Source of the DNA: Novosphingobium sp.
Lineage (GTDB): Bacteria > Pseudomonadota > Alphaproteobacteria > Sphingomonadales > Sphingomonadaceae
Direction: 5' to 3'
DNA: 16,536 nucleotides
NCBI GenBank assembly: GCA_020853995.1
Contig: JADYXV010000134.1
Span: forward strand, 1 to 16,536
The stretch's first letter is position 1, and every line of letters begins with the position of its first letter. Under the pieces are notes generated by a model, which saw only the letters and a list, made by a program, of their open reading frames with translations, was not told where the DNA came from and made no database searches. Below, piece by piece: positions 7,943 to 15,188 of the stretch. Made by a program: the position numbers and the translations under genes.

Positions 7943-7958
7943 CGGCAGTCTTTTGCCG
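7943..7958. promoter_or_regulatory. Palindrome CGGCA-N6-TGCCG, candidate activator-binding site in the divergent promoter region
   Basis: The dyad CGGCAGTCTTTTGCCG has perfect 5-bp arms and lies between the two candidate sigma-28-like promoters, about 110 nt from each start codon. Paired GGCA/TGCC half-sites suit a dimeric Fis-type HTH protein such as the adjacent regulator. No binding can be proved from sequence. Confidence 0.4.
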
Positions 7959-7968
7959 GGGGTGGGGT

Positions 7969-7994
7969 TAAAAGCGGCGCGCCTTTGCCGGTCT
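7969..7994 (+). promoter_or_regulatory. Candidate sigma-28 (FliA-type) promoter for flagellin
   Basis: TAAAAGCG (7969-7976), 10 nt, then GCCGGTCT (7987-7994). TAAA and GCCG, the best conserved parts of the FliA promoter, are both exact, and the 10-nt spacer equals that of the divergent candidate at 7881-7906. It would leave an untranslated leader of about 70 nt before the flagellin ATG at 8073. Confidence 0.45.
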
Positions 7995-8072
7995 TTGTCT
8001 CGACAGCCGCGTTCATCCATTGGCCCGGCAGTCCATTCGGGAAACATACCACCCCAACCGGAGACTGGAATC

Positions 8073-8897
8073 ATGGCGGTAATCAACACCAATATCAGCG
8101 CGATCAAGGCGACCAATTCGTCGAACTCGGCTGCAAAAATGCTCGGCACGGCGATGGAACGCCTGTCGACCGGCAAGCGCATCAACGGCGCCAAGGACGA
8201 CGCTGCAGGTCTTGCCATTGCTACGACGATGACGTCGCAGATCAAGGGCATGAGCCAGGGCGTTCGTAACGCAAACGACGGTATTTCGCTGGCGCAGACC
8301 GCTGAAGGCGCGCTTAACGAAGTGACCAACATGCTGCAGCGCGTTCGTGAACTGGCCGTCCAGTCCGCATCGGGCACGTATCAGACGTCTGACCGTGAAG
8401 CGATGCAGTCGGAAGTGACCGCGCTTACCGAACAAATCGGTGAAGTGCTGAGCAATTCGGAATTCAACGGCAACGCCTTGTTCTCGACCACTTCGGGTAC
8501 TGACGTTGACGTTGCCATCCAGACAGGTGCCAAGTCAGGCGAAACGATCACGATCACTTCGACTGCAATCAACGGCGCCAACATCAGCGCTACCGCGCTT
8601 GACGTTACAACCAGCGCTCTTGCCGGCACCACCATCGACAACGTCGATCTGGCGCTTGCAGACGTTAACGCATCACGCGCTTCGCTTGGTGCTGGCCAGA
8701 ACCGTCTGGAATCGGCCGTCAACAACCTGAACGACAACATCACCAACCTGTCTGACGCACGTTCGCGTATTCAGGATACGGATTACTCGTCGGAAACCAC
8801 GGCAATGGCCAAGGCCCAGATCCTTTCGCAGGCTTCAACCGCGATGATCGCACAGGCCAACCAGAGCCAGCAGAACGTTCTGTCGCTGCTGCGTTAA
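8073..8897 (+). CDS. fliC: Flagellin (filament subunit)
   Basis: The 274-residue protein starts MAVINTNISAIKATNSSNSA and carries the flagellin D0/D1 signature: MERLSTGKRINGAKDDAAGL at 28-47, then the NANDGISLAQTAEGALNE helix. The C-terminal half is equally typical, with ASRASLGAGQNRLESAVNNL, SRIQDTDYSSETTAMAKAQI and the final SQQNVLSLLR. The central variable region is short (about 140-195, Thr/Ala/Ser-rich), so the filament should lack large D2/D3 surface domains, as in many alphaproteobacteria. The start at 8073 has GGAG at 8060-8063, 9 nt upstream. The open frame continues 49 codons further upstream but carries no flagellin-like sequence there. It is secreted by the export apparatus encoded in the opposite operon, and transcription ends at the hairpin at 8942-8972. 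The symbol could equally be fljK or flaA by local convention. Confidence 0.97.
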   Translation: MAVINTNISAIKATNSSNSAAKMLGTAMERLSTGKRINGAKDDAAGLAIATTMTSQIKGMSQGVRNANDGISLAQTAEGALNEVTNMLQRVRELAVQSASGTYQTSDREAMQSEVTALTEQIGEVLSNSEFNGNALFSTTSGTDVDVAIQTGAKSGETITITSTAINGANISATALDVTTSALAGTTIDNVDLALADVNASRASLGAGQNRLESAVNNLNDNITNLSDARSRIQDTDYSSETTAMAKAQILSQASTAMIAQANQSQQNVLSLLR

Positions 8898-8909
8898 TCG
8901 GATACGACA

Positions 8910-8932
8910 CACGCCTGCCTCCACCAGGCGTG
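8910..8932 (+). other. Stem-loop in the flagellin 3' untranslated region
   Basis: Perfect 8-bp arms CACGCCTG (8910-8917) and CAGGCGTG (8925-8932) enclose a 7-nt loop. It lies 13 nt after the flagellin stop and 9 nt before the terminator. There is no T-tract, so it may protect the mRNA from 3' exonucleases rather than stop transcription. Confidence 0.6.
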
Positions 8933-8941
8933 CGTTGATAG

Positions 8942-8973
8942 CCCGGCGGCCCTATGGGTCGCCGGGTTTCCTT
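8942..8973 (+). terminator. Intrinsic terminator of the flagellin gene
   Basis: An 11-bp GC-rich stem (CCCGGCGGCCC at 8942-8952 with GGGTCGCCGGG at 8956-8966, one G-T wobble) encloses a TAT loop and is followed by TTTCCTT. This is a strong Rho-independent terminator for a highly expressed monocistronic flagellin transcript. Confidence 0.85.
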
Positions 8974-9045
8974 GCATCCGGGCAAGATTGCGCACCATAC
9001 TGGCACAGCTCGCCCTGATATGCCCTAAGGTATTACAGATGTTGG

Positions 9046-9070
9046 GGAACCTGGGGCAGGTGGGCATGTT
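9046..9070 (+). promoter_or_regulatory. Candidate EcfG-type (general stress response) promoter for the receiver gene
   Basis: GGAAC (9046-9050), 17 nt, GTT (9068-9070). The alphaproteobacterial EcfG consensus is GGAAC-N16-17-CGTT, so the -35 is exact and the GTT is correctly spaced, with T in place of the preceding C. The predicted transcription start falls almost on the ATG at 9079. Confidence 0.45.
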
Positions 9071-9078
9071 TGTTAGAT

Positions 9079-9504
9079 ATGACCAACGTGACCACCAAAG
9101 AGACTGCCGTGCGTGAACCGAGAGTTCTCATCGTCGAAGATGAGGTTTTTGTAGCTATGGATATCGAGCGTATCCTTGTCGATGCCGGGTTTAAGGTACA
9201 GGCAATTGCCGCAGATCGGGGCGAGGCGCTGGCAAATGCAGATGGTGCAGATGTGGCGTTCGTCGACCTTAATCTGCGCGACGGGCCGACCGGCGTCATC
9301 ATTGCCGAAGAACTGGCACGAAAATACGCCGTGAAGGTGGTTTACGTAACCGCAAATCCCGCGCAGATCGTTCAACCTGCCCCCACCGCAATCGGATTTA
9401 TCCGCAAACCGTTTTATGACAAGGCGATCGTGGCCGCAGCCGCAATGGCCGTAAACCGTCAGGTCACGCCCGAAGACGCGGCGACCATCACGCTGTTTTC
9501 CTGA
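9079..9504 (+). CDS. Single-domain response regulator (REC only)
   Basis: The 141-residue protein is a lone CheY-like receiver with no output domain. VLIVEDE at 16-22 supplies the acidic metal-binding pair (Glu20, Asp21). AFVDLNL at 60-66 holds the phospho-acceptor Asp63. VYVTAN has Thr91, and FIRKPF has Lys110. All key residues are present, so it should accept phosphate. It is convergent with an HWE histidine kinase whose stop is 70 nt away, making the pair likely partners. Such lone receivers may act as phosphate sinks or by binding other proteins, including stress-response or motility components; no specific target can be read here. It lacks the FATGY motif of the FAT GUY subgroup. The start is uncertain: ATG 9079 has a poor Shine-Dalgarno, TTG 9070 lies upstream, and GTG 9109 (residue 11) is a realistic alternative. 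Confidence 0.88.
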   Translation: MTNVTTKETAVREPRVLIVEDEVFVAMDIERILVDAGFKVQAIAADRGEALANADGADVAFVDLNLRDGPTGVIIAEELARKYAVKVVYVTANPAQIVQPAPTAIGFIRKPFYDKAIVAAAAMAVNRQVTPEDAATITLFS

Positions 9505-9513
9505 TATTGCAAA

Positions 9514-9527
9514 CGGGCTGAAGCCCG
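9514..9527 (-). terminator. Possible weak bidirectional terminator between the convergent receiver and kinase genes
   Basis: CGGGC-TGAA-GCCCG forms a 5-bp GC stem with a tetraloop. On the minus strand it is followed by TTTGC, a poor T-tract; on the plus strand no T-run follows. It lies in the 70-nt gap between the two stop codons. The short stem keeps confidence low. Confidence 0.35.
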
Positions 9528-9574
9528 CCCCGCCGCTCAATCTTCCGGCGTTGGCGCAACGCGCGAAGGGCCGG

Positions 9575-11083
9575 TTACCGGTCCATCGCCGATAGCGGAA
9601 TACAGATACGGGCGCAAAAGCCGGACGGCTGCCAATCGCGTACAATTGTGCCGCCCAGCTGCCTTTCGATGCTAAGTTCGATCAGGCGCGTGCCAAAACC
9701 CGATGCTTGGGGTGCTTTGACCCCGACGGCACCGTGTTCCTGCCAGTCGATTTCCACTCGGCCATTATCGCACGCGATATTGATTGAAACCGATCCGTCA
9801 TCATGGCTCAATGCCCCGTACTTTGTGGCATTTGTGGCCAGTTCGTGGAATGTCAGGGCCAAAGGCGTCGCCGACCTGTCATCGATCAGGGGGTCATCGC
9901 CGGTCACGATGATGCGCGGTACATCAATCCGTTGATAAGGCGCGATCAGTTCATCCAGCATGGCGCGCAAGGTGGGCGGTCTGCCTGAAGGGTTAGATTG
10001 GGACCTGTGCGGCCTGACATAATCGTGCGCACGACCCAAGGCCAGAACACGCTCGCGCAGCTCGTCGGTGATGATCCGATGCTCGGGGTGCTGACGCGCC
10101 GACAAGCCGATCAATCCGCCAATCACGGCAAAGATGTTCTTGATGCGATGGCTCAATTCGTGACTGATTATCTCGCGCTGGTCGAGGGTCATCTTGTGTT
10201 CGTGAATGTCGGTACACGTGCCGAACCACCGCACGATCCTGCCATCTGCGTCACGCATAGGCAGCGCACGGCCGAGAACCCAGCGGTATTCGCCAGAAAC
10301 ATGACGCAGGCGATATTCTATTTCGTATGGTTCGCCAGTCGCCAGACTGTGCTTCCATACGTCCCACGATCTGGCCTGATCATCAGGGTGGAACATGCCG
10401 TTCCAGTAGGCCCCGTTGGTTGAACCCGGCTCTGCACCTGTAAATTCGTACCAACGGGCGTTGTAGTAATCGTGAAAACCGTCAGGCAGTGTTGACCATA
10501 CCATCTGCGGCATTGTGTCAGCGAGCAGCTCAAAACGCTGGCGCTGGCTGTCGCGCTCCTGTTCTGCCTCGGCAGAACGGGCTTCTTCGGCCATTTGCGC
10601 CTCATACGCGGCGAGATAATGGGAAACGGATTCAGCCAGGACATGCAAGCCGTCGCGCTGCACGTCAGTCAGGCCTGTGCGCGGGGCGCGGTCTATGACG
10701 CAAAGCGAACCCCACGGTGCGCCGTCCGGACCTTTGAGAGGAACGCCTGCATAAAACCGGATGCGGGGCGCGCCTGTGACCAAAGGGTTGTCGGCAAAGC
10801 GTGGATCGCAAAACGTGTCCGGCACCGTCATAATGTCGGGCATATGCATTGCATGAGCGCAAAACGAATGCTCACGCGATGTTTCACCGATGACAAGCCC
10901 GGTACTGGCCGGGAACCATTGGCGGGTCGGTTCGACCAGACTGACCAGTGCAATGGGCACTTCGCACAGCTTTGCCGCAAATTCGGTTATCGCAACCAGC
11001 CGGGGATCACTCTGAAAAGCAGCAAAGCGTGTGTTGGCAGACAGGTTCTCAGGGCAATCAATGCAGTCAGGTTCAGTGCGCAC
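9575..11083 (-). CDS. HWE-family sensor histidine kinase with GAF and PAS domains
   Basis: The 502-residue protein has no membrane segment and should sense a cytoplasmic signal. A GAF domain (about 24-160) contains REHSFCAHAM and YAGVPLKGPDG. A PAS domain with its PAC extension (about 184-300) follows, containing PQMVWSTLPDGFHDYYNARW and EYRWVLGRALPM. The kinase core has the phospho-acceptor His312 in HELSHRIKN, the N-box HELATNATKYGAL at 413-425, and DWQE at 446-449. These are the His, Trp and Glu features that define HWE kinases, a group common in Alphaproteobacteria that often pairs with stand-alone receivers. No ATG lies near the N-terminus. GTG at 11083 with GGGG six nt upstream is my choice; TTG at 11095 is the alternative. 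The convergent REC protein (9079-9504) is the likely partner, and an EcfG-like promoter precedes the gene. Confidence 0.92.
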   Translation of the reverse strand: MRTEPDCIDCPENLSANTRFAAFQSDPRLVAITEFAAKLCEVPIALVSLVEPTRQWFPASTGLVIGETSREHSFCAHAMHMPDIMTVPDTFCDPRFADNPLVTGAPRIRFYAGVPLKGPDGAPWGSLCVIDRAPRTGLTDVQRDGLHVLAESVSHYLAAYEAQMAEEARSAEAEQERDSQRQRFELLADTMPQMVWSTLPDGFHDYYNARWYEFTGAEPGSTNGAYWNGMFHPDDQARSWDVWKHSLATGEPYEIEYRLRHVSGEYRWVLGRALPMRDADGRIVRWFGTCTDIHEHKMTLDQREIISHELSHRIKNIFAVIGGLIGLSARQHPEHRIITDELRERVLALGRAHDYVRPHRSQSNPSGRPPTLRAMLDELIAPYQRIDVPRIIVTGDDPLIDDRSATPLALTFHELATNATKYGALSHDDGSVSINIACDNGRVEIDWQEHGAVGVKAPQASGFGTRLIELSIERQLGGTIVRDWQPSGFCARICIPLSAMDR

Positions 11084-11116
11084 GTTGGTCCCCAACTGCT
11101 TACGGTACCTGTGACA

Positions 11117-11142
11117 AACGCATTATGTGTGTTTTTGTTTCC
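11117..11142 (-). promoter_or_regulatory. Candidate EcfG-type (general stress response) promoter for the HWE kinase gene
   Basis: On the minus strand GGAAA (11142-11138) is followed by 17 nt and CGTT (11120-11117). The -35 has one mismatch to GGAAC; the -10 is exact, and the spacing fits GGAAC-N16-17-CGTT. It lies in the 99-nt gap between the motB stop and the kinase start, and would give a leader of roughly 20-30 nt. Confidence 0.4.
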
Positions 11143-11182
11143 GGATGCAGGCGGTCAAAAATATGCCCTGCCGATCACATGA

Positions 11183-12022
11183 TCATCCTGTCATCAGGAT
11201 CGACATGCGACGGTTGCGCGGGTCTGCCGGATTGTTCTGGATCAGCGGTTCGCGGTCAGCCACGCCTTCGATACGGCGGAAGCGGCTTTCGGCGATGCCC
11301 TGGCGCATTAGCGCCTGACGGGTGGATTCAGCACGGCCTGCCGAAAGGGACCAGTTGTTGGCCACGCCCGATTTCCACGGCAGGGAATCGGTGTGTCCGC
11401 GCACGGTGAACTGTCCACCGCCCGGTGCCACGACCTGACCCACTGCGCGCAGCAGTTCTGCGGCATCGGGCGTCAACACCGTGGTGCCCAGCCGGAACAT
11501 CGAAAATTCGGCATCATCCACCAGATCGATGCGGATGCCTTCACTGGTTTCAACCATGCGTACCTGCCGCGCCAGCTTGCGCAGCTTTTCCGAAGCTGCC
11601 AGCTTTTGCGCCAGCTTTTCCTTCATCACTTGCGTACGCTTGACCTTGCTGCCGCCTTCCTTTGCGCCGCCTGTGGCATCGCGCGGGATTGTCAGCGTCT
11701 TGTTGCCGGTCTGGCCTGCGCGGTGCGGGTAATCATCGGCATCGGTCAGCGATGAGCCGCCCAGCACGCCATAGCCGCCAGCGCTGCCCTGCCGGACTTT
11801 CACCAGTGTTGGCGTGAAGTAATCGGCAATGCCCTTGCGCTGCTTTTCGGTTGTTGCACCCAGCAGCCACATCAGCAGGAAGAACGCCATCATTGCGGTC
11901 ACAAAGTCAGCGTAGGCGACTTTCCACGCGCCGCCATGATGGCCGGCGGCCACCACTGTGATCTTCTTTACGATGATCGGGCGCGGTGGCTCGTTGTTGC
12001 CTTTGGTGGGTGCTTTGGCCAT
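11183..12022 (-). CDS. motB: Flagellar motor stator protein MotB
   Basis: The 279-residue protein has a short cytoplasmic N-terminus and a single membrane helix at about 37-56. The helix carries the ion-binding aspartate Asp39 in the pattern AYADFVTAMMAFFLLMWLLG. A linker follows, then an OmpA-like peptidoglycan-binding domain with RGHTDSLPW at 208-216, NNWSLSAGRA at 222-231, and NPADPRNRRMSI near the C-terminus. MotB anchors the stator to the cell wall and, with MotA, forms the channel that drives rotation; proton use is assumed. The ATG at 12022 lies 3 nt after the motA stop. It is the last gene of the flgI-motB run. No convincing terminator follows within 99 nt, so some read-through into the kinase gene is possible. 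Confidence 0.96.
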   Translation of the reverse strand: MAKAPTKGNNEPPRPIIVKKITVVAAGHHGGAWKVAYADFVTAMMAFFLLMWLLGATTEKQRKGIADYFTPTLVKVRQGSAGGYGVLGGSSLTDADDYPHRAGQTGNKTLTIPRDATGGAKEGGSKVKRTQVMKEKLAQKLAASEKLRKLARQVRMVETSEGIRIDLVDDAEFSMFRLGTTVLTPDAAELLRAVGQVVAPGGGQFTVRGHTDSLPWKSGVANNWSLSAGRAESTRQALMRQGIAESRFRRIEGVADREPLIQNNPADPRNRRMSILMTG

Positions 12023-12025
12023 CGC

Positions 12026-12889
12026 TTAACGTCCACGCAGCGCGTCGAGCAATTCCGACAAGCCGGGGCGGAACGAATGGCCAAGGCCGGAGCGCGCGCT
12101 TTCCACAACCAGCGGTTGCGGCCAACCGTGCAAGCTGGCGATGATAACCTGCTTGACCGCCTGAAAGATCATTTCGTCCTGATCCAGCACTTGCTTCAGG
12201 CGGCCTGCGATAGGCGCAACAATGCCGTAAGCCAGCAGAATGCCAAGGAACGTACCGACCAGTGCCGAACCGATCATCCCGCCAAGGATCGCAGGCGGTT
12301 TGTCGATCGAGCCCATGGTTTTGACCACGCCCAGAACGGCGGCCACAATCCCCAGCGCCGGAAGCGCGTCGGCAAGACCCTGGATTGCGTGCTGTGCTTC
12401 GGTTTCTTCGTGGAAATGCGTTTTCATCGCGTGATCCATCACGTCTTCCACCGCGTGCACCTCAAGCGTGCCCGATGACACCACGATCAGAGTCAGCGTG
12501 TCGCAGATCAGCGAAACAAGCGCCTTGTTGCCCAGAAGCCGGGGATATTCGGCAAATATCGGCGAATTTTTAGGGTCTGTCACATGGCTTTCAAGCGCGA
12601 CCGGGCCGTCGCTGCGCAGGATCTTCATCAGCTTCGTGCACAGCACGATCGCATCGACGTGGTCCTGCTTGTTGTGCTTGGGGCCTTTGAAAGTCTTGGC
12701 AAAACCACCGCCGATGCCCTTCAATTCGTGCATCGAATTGCCGGTGACAAGCGCGCCAACCGCCGCACCGCCGATGATCAGCATTTCGTGCGGCAAGGCA
12801 TGCAACACAGGGCCAAGATCGCCGCCGGTAATCGCAAAGCCGCCGAACACCATGGCAAGGAGGATGACGAGGCCGATGACTACGAACAT
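12026..12889 (-). CDS. motA: Flagellar motor stator protein MotA
   Basis: The 287-residue protein has the MotA pattern. Two membrane helices (about 1-22 and 34-51) precede a cytoplasmic loop with RSDGPVALESH at 92-102; its Arg92 and Glu100 correspond to the FliG-contacting R90 and E98 of the E. coli protein. Two further helices (about 172-192 and 201-224) contain LPALGIVAAVLGV with Pro177 and YGIVAPIAGRL with Pro226, the two functional prolines. MotA forms the pentameric ring around two MotB chains. The ATG at 12889 has GGGA about 10 nt upstream and lies 31 nt after the flgL stop, so motA may be partly independent in translation while remaining in the flgI-flgJ-flgK-flgL-motA-motB transcript. 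Confidence 0.96.
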   Translation of the reverse strand: MFVVIGLVILLAMVFGGFAITGGDLGPVLHALPHEMLIIGGAAVGALVTGNSMHELKGIGGGFAKTFKGPKHNKQDHVDAIVLCTKLMKILRSDGPVALESHVTDPKNSPIFAEYPRLLGNKALVSLICDTLTLIVVSSGTLEVHAVEDVMDHAMKTHFHEETEAQHAIQGLADALPALGIVAAVLGVVKTMGSIDKPPAILGGMIGSALVGTFLGILLAYGIVAPIAGRLKQVLDQDEMIFQAVKQVIIASLHGWPQPLVVESARSGLGHSFRPGLSELLDALRGR

Positions 12890-12920
12890 GCTGGTTTATC
12901 CCGGTCTGGCGACGTTTTGA

Positions 12921-13841
12921 TCAGCGCAGCTGATCGAATAGTGAAAGGTTGGCGAGCTTCGAAAAGCTTGCCTGGCTGGCTTCAAGCACGAGCATCGTGT
13001 TTTGCAGCCGTGCGATGGATTCCGTCAGGTCGTTCCCACCAACTTTGGTCTGTTCTTCCGTCCGTAATTCGGAAAGGGTTATGCGCCGCTCAGTGTTAAG
13101 ATCGATCCAATTGAGACGTGAGCCGACTACGGTCTGCGCTGTTGTGATCGATGCAAGGCCGTCGCCCAATACAGACAGCGCGGCGCTGGCTGCGGCTGCG
13201 CCGCCCGTGCCTGTTTGCAGCGCGTCTGCCAGATCTTTGACGACGCCCAGCAAGTTGCGCGGCGTACCGCCCGATGTGAAGTCCAGAAACTCCGGCCCGG
13301 TTATGCCCCGCGCCACGGTTTGCCCGTCCCCCAGCGATACCGTTCCGGCTGTCGCTGTACCTTCGTACTGGGTAACGCCTGCGCCATTGATCGAATAGGC
13401 ATCGCCGGAAGCCTCGCCGCCAAACAATGCACGGCCTGATCCGTCACGCGTATTGGCCAGCGCCACCAGATTCGCTCGGATCTGCGCCACTTCCTGCCCG
13501 ATACCTGCGCGCTGGGTGTCGCTCAACGTGCCTGTGGCCGCTTGCGTCGACAGTTCCTGCAACCGCGTCACGAACGTGGAAAACTGGGTTAGTGCGCCAT
13601 CGGTCAGCGTCAGGTCGGACGTCGCGCGGTCGGCTGCGGCGCCGTCGATCTTGTCAATCGTTTCGGCGCGGGCCAACCGGCGCAGACGCGACGCGGCAAC
13701 CGGATCATCGGATGAACGCTGCAACCGCTGCCCCGTAGACATCTCGGCCTGGGTCTCCTCGGCCTGCTTGCGCAAGGCGGTGAGATCCATCAGCGAGCGT
13801 TCATAGAATGCGCTGGTCGATGTGCCGTAGATCGTGCTCAT
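12921..13841 (-). CDS. flgL: Hook-filament junction protein FlgL (HAP3)
   Basis: The 306-residue protein is flagellin-like at both ends: AEMSTGQRLQRSSDDPVAAS at 33-52 near the N-terminus and LEASQASFSKLANLSLFDQL at the C-terminus. In between is a Gly/Ala/Thr-rich variable part (about 150-200). FlgL sits on FlgK and forms the last adaptor layer before the filament. Size, the TGQRLQRSSDDP motif (flagellins have STGKRI) and its place after flgK separate it from a second flagellin. The ATG at 13841 lies 6 nt after the flgK stop. Confidence 0.94.
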   Translation of the reverse strand: MSTIYGTSTSAFYERSLMDLTALRKQAEETQAEMSTGQRLQRSSDDPVAASRLRRLARAETIDKIDGAAADRATSDLTLTDGALTQFSTFVTRLQELSTQAATGTLSDTQRAGIGQEVAQIRANLVALANTRDGSGRALFGGEASGDAYSINGAGVTQYEGTATAGTVSLGDGQTVARGITGPEFLDFTSGGTPRNLLGVVKDLADALQTGTGGAAAASAALSVLGDGLASITTAQTVVGSRLNWIDLNTERRITLSELRTEEQTKVGGNDLTESIARLQNTMLVLEASQASFSKLANLSLFDQLR

Positions 13842-13847
13842 GGCCGT

Positions 13848-15185
13848 TTACCCAATTCCCAAGAGGGTGTCGAAAATGTCGGAGGCGACCTGCATGACTT
13901 TGCCGGAGGCCTGAAATGCCTGCTGGTAGCGCACCAGATTGACCGCTTCTGCGTCCAGATCGACGCCGGACTGCGCTGAAAGTGCCACTTGTGCGGTGTC
14001 TGCGATGGTCCGCAATGCACCCAGCGTTACGTTGCGCCCCGCCAGAGTGCCCGAAACATCGAACAGGATCTGGTCCATGCCATCGGCAGGATTGAGAGCC
14101 CCCAAGGCCGAGCGGATTGCCGTCAGATTGCCGGCATTGCGGCTGCCGACGGGATCGTTCAGCGGTGCGGTTGCCAGCTTGCGCACATCCGAAACCGCAA
14201 GGTTCATGGTAGCGGCAGTGGTGCCCGAAAAAATTGCGGCGCCGGGATTTCCGTCAAGGTCATCGCCGGTCAATTGCGCGCCGTTGAAAGTGGACACGAT
14301 GTCTTCGGCCAGCCCGTCGACATCAAGTTTCAGTTGCGCCAGCTTGTCCAGCGCCAGTTGCTGGCCTGCCAGCGATCCACCGGCCAGCGTCACGCTGTTG
14401 CCGCCAACGTCGAAGCTGACGGTGCCATTGGCAGCGGTGGTCATGCCAACCGTCGTTGCGGTGTCGCCAACAACCAGATCCCGACCGGTGGTGCCACCAA
14501 GCTTTACCGCTACCGTGCCGTCAACCGCAAAGGTCGTGCCGATATTGCCGAACTGGCTTAATTGCTGAAGTAGCTTATCGCGTTGATCAAGCAGCGAAGT
14601 TTTATCGCTGGTAGCGTCCGCTGCGCGCGACAGGCGGGTGTTGGTGCGCGCCAGTTCTGCCGCAATTCGGTTGACTTGCGTCACGCCGTCGCTGGCCAGG
14701 AATTGCAGGCCTTCGCCAGCTGCATCCATTTCTTGCGCGGCAATCTGGAAAGTGCCGACCATCGTGCGGGCTTTTTCGATCACCGATGCGCGAAGCGATG
14801 TATCGACCGGATCCTGCGTCAATTGCTGAAGCGAGGATTCAAAGCTGACAATGGCATCATAAACGCCGGATTGTTCGATAGCCGATTCAATGTTGGACAG
14901 GCCTGCCGCTTCGGCTGTGCCACGCGCCACGTCTGATCCGGTACGGCGTACTTCGGCCTGCCGGAAAGCATCGGCGTTGCGCGTGATCGAATCCAGCCGC
15001 ACGCCCGAAAGCGACAAGTCGCCAATGCGATAGGCGCCGCCGGTTGAAGCCACTTCTGCCATCTGTGCAGAGCGCCGGACATAGCCCTCGGTCGAGGCGT
15101 TGGCGATGTTCTGTGCCGTAACATCCAGCCCGATACGGGCGGCCAGCGCTCCGCTGCGGCCAATCGAGAGCAAGTCCGAAGCCAT
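13848..15185 (-). CDS. flgK: Hook-associated protein FlgK (HAP1)
   Basis: The 445-residue protein begins with a rod/hook-type N-terminal helix containing GLDVTAQNIANASTEGYVRR at 19-38. It ends with the matching C-terminal helix, VNLVRYQQAFQASGKVMQVA followed by SDIFDTLLGIG. The internal part is FlgK-like, with a coiled-coil stretch around ELARTNTRLSRAADATSDKT and LLDQRDKLLQQLSQF. FlgK forms the first junction zone between hook and filament after export. At 445 residues it is shorter than the enterobacterial protein of about 550, mainly in the variable middle. The ATG at 15185 is 3 nt after the flgJ stop. Confidence 0.95.
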   Translation of the reverse strand: MASDLLSIGRSGALAARIGLDVTAQNIANASTEGYVRRSAQMAEVASTGGAYRIGDLSLSGVRLDSITRNADAFRQAEVRRTGSDVARGTAEAAGLSNIESAIEQSGVYDAIVSFESSLQQLTQDPVDTSLRASVIEKARTMVGTFQIAAQEMDAAGEGLQFLASDGVTQVNRIAAELARTNTRLSRAADATSDKTSLLDQRDKLLQQLSQFGNIGTTFAVDGTVAVKLGGTTGRDLVVGDTATTVGMTTAANGTVSFDVGGNSVTLAGGSLAGQQLALDKLAQLKLDVDGLAEDIVSTFNGAQLTGDDLDGNPGAAIFSGTTAATMNLAVSDVRKLATAPLNDPVGSRNAGNLTAIRSALGALNPADGMDQILFDVSGTLAGRNVTLGALRTIADTAQVALSAQSGVDLDAEAVNLVRYQQAFQASGKVMQVASDIFDTLLGIG

Positions 15186-15188
15186 GGC

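Noticed and set aside
7926..8072. A 49-codon in-frame upstream extension of flagellin
   Set aside because: The sequence has no flagellin character, overlaps the promoter region, and the ATG at 8073 has a good GGAG site and the canonical MAVINTN start.
9001..9015. TGGCAC (plus strand) upstream of the receiver gene as a sigma-54 promoter
   Set aside because: The -12 position reads CC rather than GC and the adjacent TTGC pattern is lacking; the EcfG-like motif nearer the gene fits better.
11100..11182. Terminator after motB
   Set aside because: Only a loose GCAGG/CCTGC pairing with a long loop is visible and no T-tract follows it, so I do not call one.
12921..13841. flgL as a second flagellin
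   Set aside because: The N- and C-terminal motifs, length and position directly after flgK match FlgL better than filament flagellin.
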